Below, piece by piece: positions 1 to 6,203 of a DNA stretch of 14,045 nucleotides. Within the stretch, counting starts at the first letter, position 1; each line of letters begins with the position of its first letter. The notes under the pieces were generated by a model, which was given only the letters and a program-made list of their open reading frames with translations, had not been told where the DNA came from and ran no database searches. A program made the position numbers and the translations under genes. This DNA comes from UBA4416 sp044357775. GTDB taxonomy: Bacteria > Bacteroidota > Bacteroidia > B-17B0 > Aurantibacillaceae. The stretch is from assembly GCA_044357775.1 (NCBI GenBank), contig JBIKOX010000060.1:1-14045 (forward strand). Reading direction: 5' to 3'.

Positions 1-86
1 GCATATTTAACATAGGACTATTTTGTTATACACTTATTTCAATATTATAAAATAACATTGAAAGGGTAAAAATAAAAAGGTTGTTG

Positions 87-108
87 TGGACTAATTATGG
101 ACTAAGAA
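87..108. repeat. Two tandem 11-bp repeats beside tRNA-Ser
   Basis: Two 11-bp units starting TGGACTA lie head to tail at 87-97 and 98-108, and a third GGACTA core occurs at 15-20. They lie on the 3' side of tRNA-Ser, beyond its terminator. The one-helical-turn spacing resembles arm-type sites of tyrosine integrases, and tRNA 3' ends are common integration targets, but no integrase gene is visible. Function is unknown; chance is possible in such short units. Confidence 0.35.
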
Positions 109-114
109 CCGCAT

Positions 115-153
115 TAAAAAAGGCGAAACCATTGATTATCAATTAGTTTCGCC
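115..153 (-). terminator. Intrinsic terminator of tRNA-Ser
   Basis: An 8-bp perfect stem (GGCGAAAC at 122-129 with GTTTCGCC at 146-153) encloses a second inverted repeat, ATTGAT/ATCAAT at 131-143. Read on the minus strand, the hairpin is followed by a run of six T (complement of A116-A121). It starts 10 bases past the tRNA 3' end, so it most likely terminates the tRNA transcript. Confidence 0.85.
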
Positions 154-162
154 TTCTATCAG

Positions 163-247
163 CGGAGAAATAGGGATTCGAACCCCAGGAACCTCACGGT
201 TCAACAGTTTTCAAGACTGCCGCAATCGACCACTCTGCCATTTCTCC
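163..247 (-). tRNA. tRNA-Ser(UGA)
   Basis: The minus strand folds as a class II tRNA. The 7-bp acceptor stem pairs GGAGAAA with TTTCTCC, followed by discriminator G. The anticodon loop CTTGAAA gives anticodon UGA, which reads UCA/UCN serine codons. A long variable arm is seen, as expected for tRNA-Ser, and the T-arm has GGTTCGAATCC. CCA is not encoded. It is a stand-alone unit, with a promoter upstream and a terminator just downstream. The length of 85 bases is normal for serine tRNA. Confidence 0.96.
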
Positions 248-255
248 AGAGGTGA

Positions 256-284
256 CAAAATTAACCTTTTTTTTTATTCTACAA
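256..284 (-). promoter_or_regulatory. Promoter of tRNA-Ser
   Basis: On the minus strand TTG (282-284) is followed after 18 bases by TAATTTTG (256-263). This is an exact match to the Bacteroidota TTG-N17-23-TAnnTTTG sigma-A promoter. It lies 8 bases upstream of the mature tRNA 5' end, leaving a very short leader. Confidence 0.75.
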
Positions 285-354
285 TAAATTTCTTTAAATA
301 TTTTTATTAAATTTAAACTGATTTACATCCCCTATTAATTTGTAAATTTCTATT

Positions 355-1830
355 ATGAGGTATTTTCTTTTTTTAATTTCCATTTGTATTACTACTTCTG
401 TTTTTTCAAACATCACGGTATATTTTAATTATGGTGTTTTTACCACAAGCAGCTCTAAGCCCTACTTTGAAACTTACTTAACAATTGTAGGGAATACCGT
501 TAAGTTTTTACAAACTGAAAATGGTTATCAAGCCAATGTAAATGTATCATGGAAAATACTTAAGGGTACAGAAGTTGTTAAGGCTTCTGCTTATAATTTA
601 ATGAGTCCAAATGCTACTGATACACTTAATGTGCCATCATTTATTGATACACAAAGGTTCTTTTTAGAAAACGGCGAATACCTGCTTGAGCTAGTTGTAA
701 CAGATAATGCCAATGCTACAAAAAAAGCAAGTTTTTCAAAACAAATTTCTATCAATTTTAAAAGAGAAGCTAAAGTGATGAGTTCTGATATTCAGATACT
801 GGAGTCATACTCAAAATCTTTAAATCAATCAGTGGTTACTAAAAATGGTTTTGATTTAATACCGTACAATATTAATTATTTTCCTAAAACTCAAAATGCA
901 CTTAAGTTTTATGTTGAAACCTATAATTTAGATACCACCATAGGAAAAAATAAAAAGTTTATATATTACTATTATATCGAAAATACTGAAACATTAATTA
1001 AACAAAGTGGCTTAACTGGTTTTCAAAAACAAACAGCAAATCCAATAAATCCATTGTTAGCGCAATTTGATATCACAAAATTGCCTACAGGTAATTACAA
1101 TTTAGTAATTGAAACTAAAGATTCTTTAAATAAAATACAATCTCAAAAAAAGTGGTTTTTTCAACGTAAAAGTGATGCAAGTCAAATTGCTGCAAATTTT
1201 GCTAATGGCATTAACTCTATAGAAGATTTTTTTAATACTGTTCAAAGCACGGATTCTTTGGTTCAGTTTGTAGAATGTTTATGGCCCATATCAGGCGCCA
1301 CAGAAAGAGATTGGCAACAAACACAAATTAAAAACAAAGAACCAAATTTAATGCGCAGTTATTTGGTTGCTTACTGGAAAGAGCAATCTGCAGATACAAT
1401 TAATCCGCTAACTATGTGGTTTAACTATTACAAGCAAGTACTAGAGACTAACGCATTATTAAAATGTGGAAAACAAAAAGGTTATTTTACAGATAGAGGA
1501 AGAGTTTATTTGCAATATGGTAAGCCAGATCAACGGAATCAGGTAAACAGCGAGCCAGAGACTTACCCATACGAGATTTGGCAGTATTATAGAATTTACG
1601 ATAAAGCTACCAAGCGATTTTTTACAAATAAAAAGTTTGTTTTTGCAAATTTCTTGATTTCCGATGATTGTTATAAATTAATTCATAGCGAAGTGCGAGG
1701 TGAAGTTTATGACGAAAGGTGGCAACTCAGATTGGTGAATCGGTCGCAGCAAAAACAGGATTTTGATCAAACTAAACCTCAAAAATATTACGGGAATAAT
1801 ATTGATGAAAATTTTAATAATCCTCGTTAA
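355..1830 (+). CDS. Secreted GWxTD-domain protein
   Basis: The 491-residue product begins with a Sec signal peptide (hydrophobic residues about 3-18, likely cut after the Ser/Asn near 18-19). The middle is beta-rich and resembles the immunoglobulin-like N-terminal part of GWxTD proteins. The defining motif is at 376-380 as GYFTD, with Tyr in place of the usual Trp, followed by RGRVYLQYGKPDQ, which is typical of the family. A second conserved block, YEIWQYY, follows near 406. GWxTD proteins are common in Bacteroidota; their function is unknown, and envelope location is inferred from the signal peptide. It is followed after 3 bases by a glycosyltransferase gene, so the two are probably co-transcribed and coupled. 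A partial promoter box, TTAATTTG, ends 12 bases before the start; it has one mismatch and no clear -33 element. Confidence 0.88.
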   Translation: MRYFLFLISICITTSVFSNITVYFNYGVFTTSSSKPYFETYLTIVGNTVKFLQTENGYQANVNVSWKILKGTEVVKASAYNLMSPNATDTLNVPSFIDTQRFFLENGEYLLELVVTDNANATKKASFSKQISINFKREAKVMSSDIQILESYSKSLNQSVVTKNGFDLIPYNINYFPKTQNALKFYVETYNLDTTIGKNKKFIYYYYIENTETLIKQSGLTGFQKQTANPINPLLAQFDITKLPTGNYNLVIETKDSLNKIQSQKKWFFQRKSDASQIAANFANGINSIEDFFNTVQSTDSLVQFVECLWPISGATERDWQQTQIKNKEPNLMRSYLVAYWKEQSADTINPLTMWFNYYKQVLETNALLKCGKQKGYFTDRGRVYLQYGKPDQRNQVNSEPETYPYEIWQYYRIYDKATKRFFTNKKFVFANFLISDDCYKLIHSEVRGEVYDERWQLRLVNRSQQKQDFDQTKPQKYYGNNIDENFNNPR

Positions 1831-1833
1831 TTT

Positions 1834-2856
1834 ATGTTGAGTAATAAAGTAGCTGTAGTTATTTTAAATTGGAATGGAAAATCTTTTTTAGAAAAATTTT
1901 TACCAAATGTTATAAAGTTTTCTTCTAGTGCTCAAATAATTGTAGCCGATAATAATTCAACGGATGATAGTGTTGAGTTTTTAAAGATCCATTTCCCTCA
2001 GGTTAAAACAATTATTAATAATGTAAATGAAGGTTTTGCAAAAGGATATAACACGGCATTAAGACAGGTTGATGCCCACTATTATGTGCTATTAAATTCT
2101 GATGTTGAAGTTTCTGATAATTGGTTAGAACCCATTGTTGCATTAATGGATTCTAATAAACAAATTGCCGCCTGCCAACCTAAAATTTTAGATTATCACC
2201 ATAAAAATAAATTTGAATATGCCGGTGCTAGCGGCGGCTTTATTGATATATATGGCTATCCGTTTTGTAGAGGTAGAATTTTTAATACACTGGAGGAAGA
2301 TAAAGGGCAATACAATAATGCTATAGAAGTGTTTTGGGCCAGCGGTGCGTGCCTGTTTTTAAGGGCAGAAGCTTTTTGGAAAGTAGGGGGATTTGATGAT
2401 GACTATTTTGCTCACATGGAAGAAATTGATTTATGTTGGCGAATGAAGAATAGTGGATATGAAATATATGTAGAGCCACAATCTATTGTGTACCATGTTG
2501 GTGGAGGAACACTTAATAAAATTAGCCCAAGAAAAACATTTCTAAATTTTAGAAATAATTTAATTACGCTAACTAAAAATGCCCCAGCGCAATTTTTGTT
2601 TTTTAAAATTATTTACCGAATGATTTTAGATGCAGTGGCAGCAATAAAATTTTTGTGTGAAGGAAAGGGCTCACATTTTATAGCAATAATTAAGGCTCAT
2701 TTTTCATTTTACACCTATTTACCATCAACTATAAGCAAGAGAAAAGCAATTCAAGCACTGCACGAATTTAAAAATAGTACTACTTGTATTTATAAAAAAA
2801 ATATGGTTTACGAGCACTTTGTAAAGCATATACGTTATTACAGCGATTTAAAATAG
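1834..2856 (+). CDS. Family 2 glycosyltransferase
   Basis: The 340-residue product is an inverting GT-A glycosyltransferase. It opens with the nucleotide-sugar binding strand VAVVILNWNG (7-15), followed by ADNNSTDDS (38-46). The metal-binding DXD-type motif is NSDVEV (88-93), and the acceptor/base region GGFDDDYFAHMEEIDLCWR spans 185-203. This layout is that of the rhamnosyltransferase/WbbL-like branch of GT2. The C-terminal part (about 255-300) is hydrophobic and amphipathic, suggesting attachment to the inner face of the membrane. Donor and acceptor cannot be named. It starts 3 bases after the GWxTD gene stop and is closed by a strong bidirectional terminator, so the two genes form a compact operon. 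Confidence 0.9.
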   Translation: MLSNKVAVVILNWNGKSFLEKFLPNVIKFSSSAQIIVADNNSTDDSVEFLKIHFPQVKTIINNVNEGFAKGYNTALRQVDAHYYVLLNSDVEVSDNWLEPIVALMDSNKQIAACQPKILDYHHKNKFEYAGASGGFIDIYGYPFCRGRIFNTLEEDKGQYNNAIEVFWASGACLFLRAEAFWKVGGFDDDYFAHMEEIDLCWRMKNSGYEIYVEPQSIVYHVGGGTLNKISPRKTFLNFRNNLITLTKNAPAQFLFFKIIYRMILDAVAAIKFLCEGKGSHFIAIIKAHFSFYTYLPSTISKRKAIQALHEFKNSTTCIYKKNMVYEHFVKHIRYYSDLK

Positions 2857-2894
2857 CTATGCAAACTTTAGCGAAAGTTCTAAGATTTTACCAC

Positions 2895-2930
2895 AAAAAA
2901 AGGAGTTAGATTTTTCTAACTCCTTTTTTA
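2895..2930. terminator. Bidirectional intrinsic terminator
   Basis: A perfect 10-bp stem pairs AGGAGTTAGA (2901-2910) with TCTAACTCCT (2915-2924) around a TTTT loop. It is flanked by A-runs on the left and T-runs on the right, so it gives a hairpin plus U-tract on both strands. It serves the converging glycosyltransferase (plus) and hpf (minus) transcripts. Confidence 0.95.
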
Positions 2931-2947
2931 TTTATTGATATGTTATC

Positions 2948-3268
2948 TTATAAATCATCCAAGTTTATTTTAGCACCCGCTTGCTTATCTTTATGCTTTT
3001 TAATTTGAGATTTTAAAGCTTCGCAAGCCAAATCTATAGATTCTTCAAAAGATGCTGATTGCTTTTTTGAAAATAACTCCTGACCTTTTGCTAATATTTT
3101 TATCTCAGCAACTTTATTTTCGCTAGTAGACGATTTATCTATACGCATAATAACTTCGCCGTTAATCAAACCATCGTGGTATGTTTTAAGTTTATTCATT
3201 TTCTCGTTAGCAAAATCAATTAATTTTTTGTCTGCATCAAAATGCAATGATTGAATGTTAATTGTCAT
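2948..3268 (-). CDS. hpf: Ribosome hibernation factor HPF/RaiA (short form)
   Basis: The 106-residue product matches the beta-alpha-beta-beta-beta-alpha HPF/RaiA fold that binds the 30S decoding centre in slow growth. Seen features are MTINIQSLHF at the start, the helix ending KMNKLKTYHDGL, the strand INGEVIMRI, and a basic C-terminal helix ending KSQIKKHKDKQ. It lacks the extra C-terminal dimerisation domain of long HPF. It is third in rpsU-xerC-hpf, 53 bases after xerC, with no promoter box seen in between. Its start is preceded by AGGAGG at a 7-base spacing, the only strong Shine-Dalgarno sequence in this window. This decides the start and suggests special translational control. Confidence 0.92.
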   Translation of the reverse strand: MTINIQSLHFDADKKLIDFANEKMNKLKTYHDGLINGEVIMRIDKSSTSENKVAEIKILAKGQELFSKKQSASFEESIDLACEALKSQIKKHKDKQAGAKINLDDL

Positions 3269-3275
3269 AATAAAT

Positions 3276-3281
3276 CCTCCT
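3276..3281 (-). promoter_or_regulatory. Strong Shine-Dalgarno of hpf
   Basis: AGGAGG (minus strand) lies 7 bases before the hpf ATG, an ideal spacing. Bacteroidota ribosomes normally hide the anti-Shine-Dalgarno with bS21, bS18 and bS6, and strong sites are rare in the phylum. None of the other start regions in the window shows one, including rpsU. Confidence 0.85.
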
Positions 3282-3321
3282 GTTTTTGTGTTTTTTAGTT
3301 TATACTTCTTAATTGCAATCT

Positions 3322-4212
3322 TTAATCTCCTCTAGGGTGTGCTTGTTTATATGATTTTTTTAATTTATCAATTGTGTTATGCGTATAAACTTGGGTAGCA
3401 CTTAAGTTGGCATGCCCTAATAAATCCTTAACGGCGTTAATGTCTGCACCATTATTTAAAAGGTGTGTTGCAAACGTGTGACGCAAAACATGTGGGCTTT
3501 TCTTCTGAATGGTTGTTATTTGCGCAAGGTATTTTTTTACAGATTTATACACAGCTTGTTCGCTTAATGTATTCCCTTTCTCGCCTACAAACAACATCAT
3601 ATTTGATAAATTTAATTCTTCTTTTACTTTTAAATAGCTTTCAAGGTTACGTTTTAGTGGCAAAGAAATTGGAATAATGCGCTCTTTATTTCTTTTTCCT
3701 AAAACCTTTATGGTAGAATTAAATAGATCAATGTCTGATTCTTTTAAGTGTGTCAATTCTGATCGTCTTATACCAGTTTGATATAATAAATCTAAAATTA
3801 ATTGGTCTCTTTGTCCATTAAAACCTTCCTCAAACTTAACATCTGTAAATAGGTTATCCATATGATTTTGGTCAATAAACACTGGTAATCTTTTAGGAGT
3901 TTTTGGTCCAGAAATTTTAGATAACGGGTTAATCCCTATGATTTTTAAGCGCTGTAAGTACTTAAAGAATGATTTTAAGGAGGACAGTTTTCGATTAACA
4001 CTGCGAGCTGAAATTTTATGTTTTATGAGGTCTGCAACCCAAGCTCTAATGTGTTGGTAATTTATTTCAACAGCCGGAAATTCTTCTTTCTGAGGATTAA
4101 TAAATTCAATAAATTGATGAAGATCATTTTTATAAGATGTAATCGTATGAATAGAATACTTCTTTTCATAAGTTAGGTAATCAAAAAAAGAATGGAGATG
4201 ATTATTGAACAT
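3322..4212 (-). CDS. xerC: Tyrosine recombinase XerC
   Basis: The 296-residue product has the usual XerC/XerD length and two domains: an N-terminal SAM-like core-binding domain (about 1-95) and a catalytic domain. The complete active site is visible: Arg149 in TGIRRSEL, Lys173 in LGKRNKER, His241 and Arg244 in HVLRHTFATH, His267 in LLGHANL, and nucleophile Tyr276 in VYTHN. Xer recombinases resolve chromosome dimers at dif. Position in rpsU-xerC-hpf, housekeeping length and no neighbouring mobile genes argue against a phage integrase. XerC rather than XerD is inferred from this rpsU-linked context. The ATG abuts the T-run of an upstream hairpin, and there is no Shine-Dalgarno. No in-frame alternative ATG lies between it and the upstream stop. 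Confidence 0.88.
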   Translation of the reverse strand: MFNNHLHSFFDYLTYEKKYSIHTITSYKNDLHQFIEFINPQKEEFPAVEINYQHIRAWVADLIKHKISARSVNRKLSSLKSFFKYLQRLKIIGINPLSKISGPKTPKRLPVFIDQNHMDNLFTDVKFEEGFNGQRDQLILDLLYQTGIRRSELTHLKESDIDLFNSTIKVLGKRNKERIIPISLPLKRNLESYLKVKEELNLSNMMLFVGEKGNTLSEQAVYKSVKKYLAQITTIQKKSPHVLRHTFATHLLNNGADINAVKDLLGHANLSATQVYTHNTIDKLKKSYKQAHPRGD

Positions 4213-4267
4213 AAAAAACCTAAGGTTATAACGAATTTAATTTAAAATTGCGCAATAACCTTAGGTT
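4213..4267 (-). terminator. rpsU-xerC hairpin, terminator or attenuator
   Basis: A 13-bp perfect inverted repeat pairs AACCTAAGGTTAT (4217-4229) with ATAACCTTAGGTT (4255-4267), with a 25-base loop. On the minus strand it is followed by six T (4213-4218, partly in the stem), immediately before the xerC ATG. It would end or reduce rpsU transcription and, in read-through RNA, hide the xerC start. Each arm is itself nearly palindromic (AACCT-A-AGGTT), so two small hairpins or a protein-binding site are alternatives. Confidence 0.7.
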
Positions 4268-4295
4268 ATATTATAAATTTTGTGAAAAAGTGAAA

Positions 4296-4493
4296 CTATT
4301 CAGCTGCTAAACCTAACTGCATTTTTTGCTTGTAAACAGCTTTAATGCGAGTTTGTCTATTTGTGATAGATGGTTTTTCAAAATTCTTGCGAACACGTAA
4401 TTGCTTTACAACACCTGTTTTTTCGAATTTCTTCTTAAACTTTTTTAAAGCTTTTTCAATGCTTTCACCTTCTTTTACTGCTACTATTAACAT
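4296..4493 (-). CDS. rpsU: Small ribosomal subunit protein bS21
   Basis: The 65-residue basic protein has the bS21 signature: VKEGESIEKALKKFKKKFEKTG followed by a basic helical tail with R/K-rich stretches. It binds the 30S platform. In Bacteroidota it helps bury the 16S 3' tail and so blocks Shine-Dalgarno pairing (established for Flavobacterium). The C-terminus LGLAAE is slightly extended. A clean promoter lies just upstream (4526-4557), giving a leader of about 25-30 bases that is A/T only near the start and has no Shine-Dalgarno. That is unexpected, because rpsU is reported to carry an exceptionally strong one in much of this phylum. A hairpin follows the gene before xerC. Confidence 0.95.
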   Translation of the reverse strand: MLIVAVKEGESIEKALKKFKKKFEKTGVVKQLRVRKNFEKPSITNRQTRIKAVYKQKMQLGLAAE

Positions 4494-4525
4494 TATATAA
4501 TTTTATTAATTTTTTATTTGGGTTG

Positions 4526-4557
4526 CAAATATATATTCTAATTAGGTAAAAACCAAA
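4526..4557 (-). promoter_or_regulatory. Promoter of rpsU
   Basis: On the minus strand TTTG (4554-4557) is separated by 20 bases from TATATTTG (4526-4533), an exact Bacteroidota sigma-A-type promoter. The -7 box ends 32 bases before the rpsU ATG. Confidence 0.75.
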
Positions 4558-4578
4558 TATTATCACTATTTAATTGTT

Positions 4579-4586
4579 TATTTTTG
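4579..4586 (+). promoter_or_regulatory. -7 box of the small lipoprotein gene
   Basis: TATTTTTG matches TAnnTTTG and lies 19 bases before the start codon at 4606. No TTG element is seen at the usual distance upstream, so the promoter is only half supported. It diverges from the rpsU promoter. Confidence 0.45.
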
Positions 4587-4605
4587 CCCTTATTAAACAA
4601 TTTGA

Positions 4606-4797
4606 ATGAAATTTATCACGATAATAATTCTTAGCACATCAGTATTTTTTGTTTCATGTAAAAAAGAACGCACTTGTGTATGTCAAAATTCTTCAGCAAT
4701 TTATAATGCCGGAACAGTTGATGCTACTAAAAGTCAGGCTAAAAAGTACTGCAAAACACTATCCGTTGGTCAAACTAATTGCACCTTAAAGGAATAA
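4606..4797 (+). CDS. Small cysteine-rich lipoprotein
   Basis: The 63-residue product has a type II signal peptide: MK, a hydrophobic stretch, then lipobox FVSC with the lipidated Cys18. The mature part is only 46 residues and has four further cysteines (24, 26, 49, 59), enough for two disulfides. It begins with KKERTCVCQ, a pattern seen in other tiny Bacteroidota lipoproteins of unknown role. It should be anchored in the outer membrane on the periplasmic side; it lacks an acidic export signal after the cysteine. It diverges from rpsU with a candidate -7 box, and its stop is one base from the stop of the converging carbonic anhydrase gene. Confidence 0.72.
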   Translation: MKFITIIILSTSVFFVSCKKERTCVCQNSSAIYNAGTVDATKSQAKKYCKTLSVGQTNCTLKE

Positions 4798-4798
4798 T

Positions 4799-5311
4799 TT
4801 ATTTAAACCAAGTGCTATACATTAAATAATTATTAGCAATTCGGTTTATTTCGCCGTTAATTAATTCTTCCGAAATATCTTTTACCTTTTTAGCTGGCAC
4901 ACCAGCGTAAATACAACCACTTGGAACAATTGTACCCTCTGTTAAAACTGCACCAGCTGCAATTATAGAATTTGATCCAATTTCGCAATTATCCATTACA
5001 ATAGCACCCATACCAATCAATACATTATCATGCACTAAACTTCCGTGCACAATGGCATTATGACCCACTGATACGTTGTTTCCTAAAATGGTTTTAGTTT
5101 TTTGATACGTACAATGAATAACAGCACCGTCTTGTATATTTACTTTATTCCCTAATCGTATTGAATTGACGTCTCCTCGCACAACGGCATTAAACCAAAA
5201 GCTACAATCTTCACCACATATCACATCACCAACAATGGTTGCATTTGGGGCTAAGAAAGTATTTTTTCCAAAGTGAGGATTAATTCCGTTAACTGGTAAA
5301 ATAAAAGCCAT
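4799..5311 (-). CDS. Gamma-class carbonic anhydrase / hexapeptide-repeat protein
   Basis: The 170-residue product is a left-handed beta-helix protein of the YrdA/PaaY/CaiE gamma-carbonic anhydrase family. Hexapeptide repeats run from about residue 18 to 135. The three zinc-ligand histidines are present: His66 (VIHCTY), His84 and His89 (VGHNAIVHG). A C-terminal helix after AGVPAKKVKDI is typical. It is expected to be a cytosolic trimer; carbonic anhydrase activity is often weak in this subfamily. One homologue, PaaY, acts as a thioesterase in phenylacetate clusters, but this gene is separated from the paa genes by two others, so that role is only possible. It follows the upstream lipoprotein gene by 3 bases, suggesting translational coupling. 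Confidence 0.9.
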   Translation of the reverse strand: MAFILPVNGINPHFGKNTFLAPNATIVGDVICGEDCSFWFNAVVRGDVNSIRLGNKVNIQDGAVIHCTYQKTKTILGNNVSVGHNAIVHGSLVHDNVLIGMGAIVMDNCEIGSNSIIAAGAVLTEGTIVPSGCIYAGVPAKKVKDISEELINGEINRIANNYLMYSTWFK

Positions 5312-5314
5312 ATT

Positions 5315-6145
5315 TTATTTAGAGGAAACTATTTTTGTTCGTAGTTCTGTAATTTTTTTATCTAATGCACTTAATGCTTTTAATGAATTTACGCCTTCTA
5401 TTTTTGAGTCGTAGATAGCTTTTATAGTATTTAAATCATTCGAAATATATTTTGCCTCATCCGCAATAGTTGAAGATTTAATTAATTCTATAAGATTAAG
5501 TAAGGACTCTTTTTGCAGGAAAATTTCCTTAACAATAGGTTCGCTGTTATGTGCTTTGGCAGATTGACACGCAATATAAATACCTTCAACCCAAGCCCCA
5601 GCAACTAATAATGAAGAAGTTCCTGGTCTATTATTTTTTCTTAATGTAATATCTGCACTTTGAAAGGCTTGCGAAATAATACTTAATGTTGAATCTCTAT
5701 TTTCCTGATTGTTAGTCATTCTATCGCCCATGTTTTCATCAAATGAATTGCTAACGCCAATTCTTTTAGCTAACATATTCACGCATTTAAAAAACAGTAA
5801 GGTTTCTTGAGTTTGATCAAAGATGCTAGCAGCGTTTAAATCAGCACCATAAACACCTAAGTTTAATGCCTGGCTACTTTCAAGCGAATAGTTATTTACT
5901 ATATCAGGGTTATTTAAAAACTGCACATTATATTCTGCTCCAGATAGTTTTGCTACTTCTATAATTGTAGATCGCGAGGAAATTGTATTAAAAACATTTT
6001 GTGCTGAAATTTTTTGAGAGTCAATGCTACTTATTTGCATTTTGTCATCTATACTATCAAGTTCATCTTCACCATTATTACCGCACGACATTAGCATAAA
6101 ACTGAATGAGAATAGCAAATAAGAAGTTTTAAAATTAAATAACAT
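5315..6145 (-). CDS. Uncharacterised lipoprotein
   Basis: The 276-residue product has a type II signal peptide ending in lipobox LMSC (Cys21). The residues after the cysteine, GNNGEDELDSIDD, are strongly acidic. In Bacteroidota an acidic patch close to the lipidated cysteine can act as a surface-export signal, so surface exposure is possible. The mature part looks mainly helical, with residues 80-275 rich in Ala, Leu and Ser, and has no motif I recognise. A single mature-region Cys near residue 119 and another near 191 occur. It lies 58 bases after the MORN-protein gene and 3 bases before the gamma-carbonic anhydrase gene, on the same strand, so it probably belongs to one transcript with the latter. 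Function unknown. Confidence 0.75.
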   Translation of the reverse strand: MLFNFKTSYLLFSFSFMLMSCGNNGEDELDSIDDKMQISSIDSQKISAQNVFNTISSRSTIIEVAKLSGAEYNVQFLNNPDIVNNYSLESSQALNLGVYGADLNAASIFDQTQETLLFFKCVNMLAKRIGVSNSFDENMGDRMTNNQENRDSTLSIISQAFQSADITLRKNNRPGTSSLLVAGAWVEGIYIACQSAKAHNSEPIVKEIFLQKESLLNLIELIKSSTIADEAKYISNDLNTIKAIYDSKIEGVNSLKALSALDKKITELRTKIVSSK

Positions 6146-6203
6146 ATATTATTATTTGGTTTAGTAAATATACTTTTTTATTGCAAGAGATGTAACTATT
6201 TTT

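Noticed and set aside
3465..3677. Open frame antisense to xerC, and one antisense to paaE at 12183-12386
   Set aside because: Both lie wholly inside strongly supported genes, with no promoter box or family resemblance.
3322..4212. Phage or transposon integrase
   Set aside because: Housekeeping length, complete XerC motifs, rpsU-hpf context and no mobile genes nearby point to chromosomal XerC.
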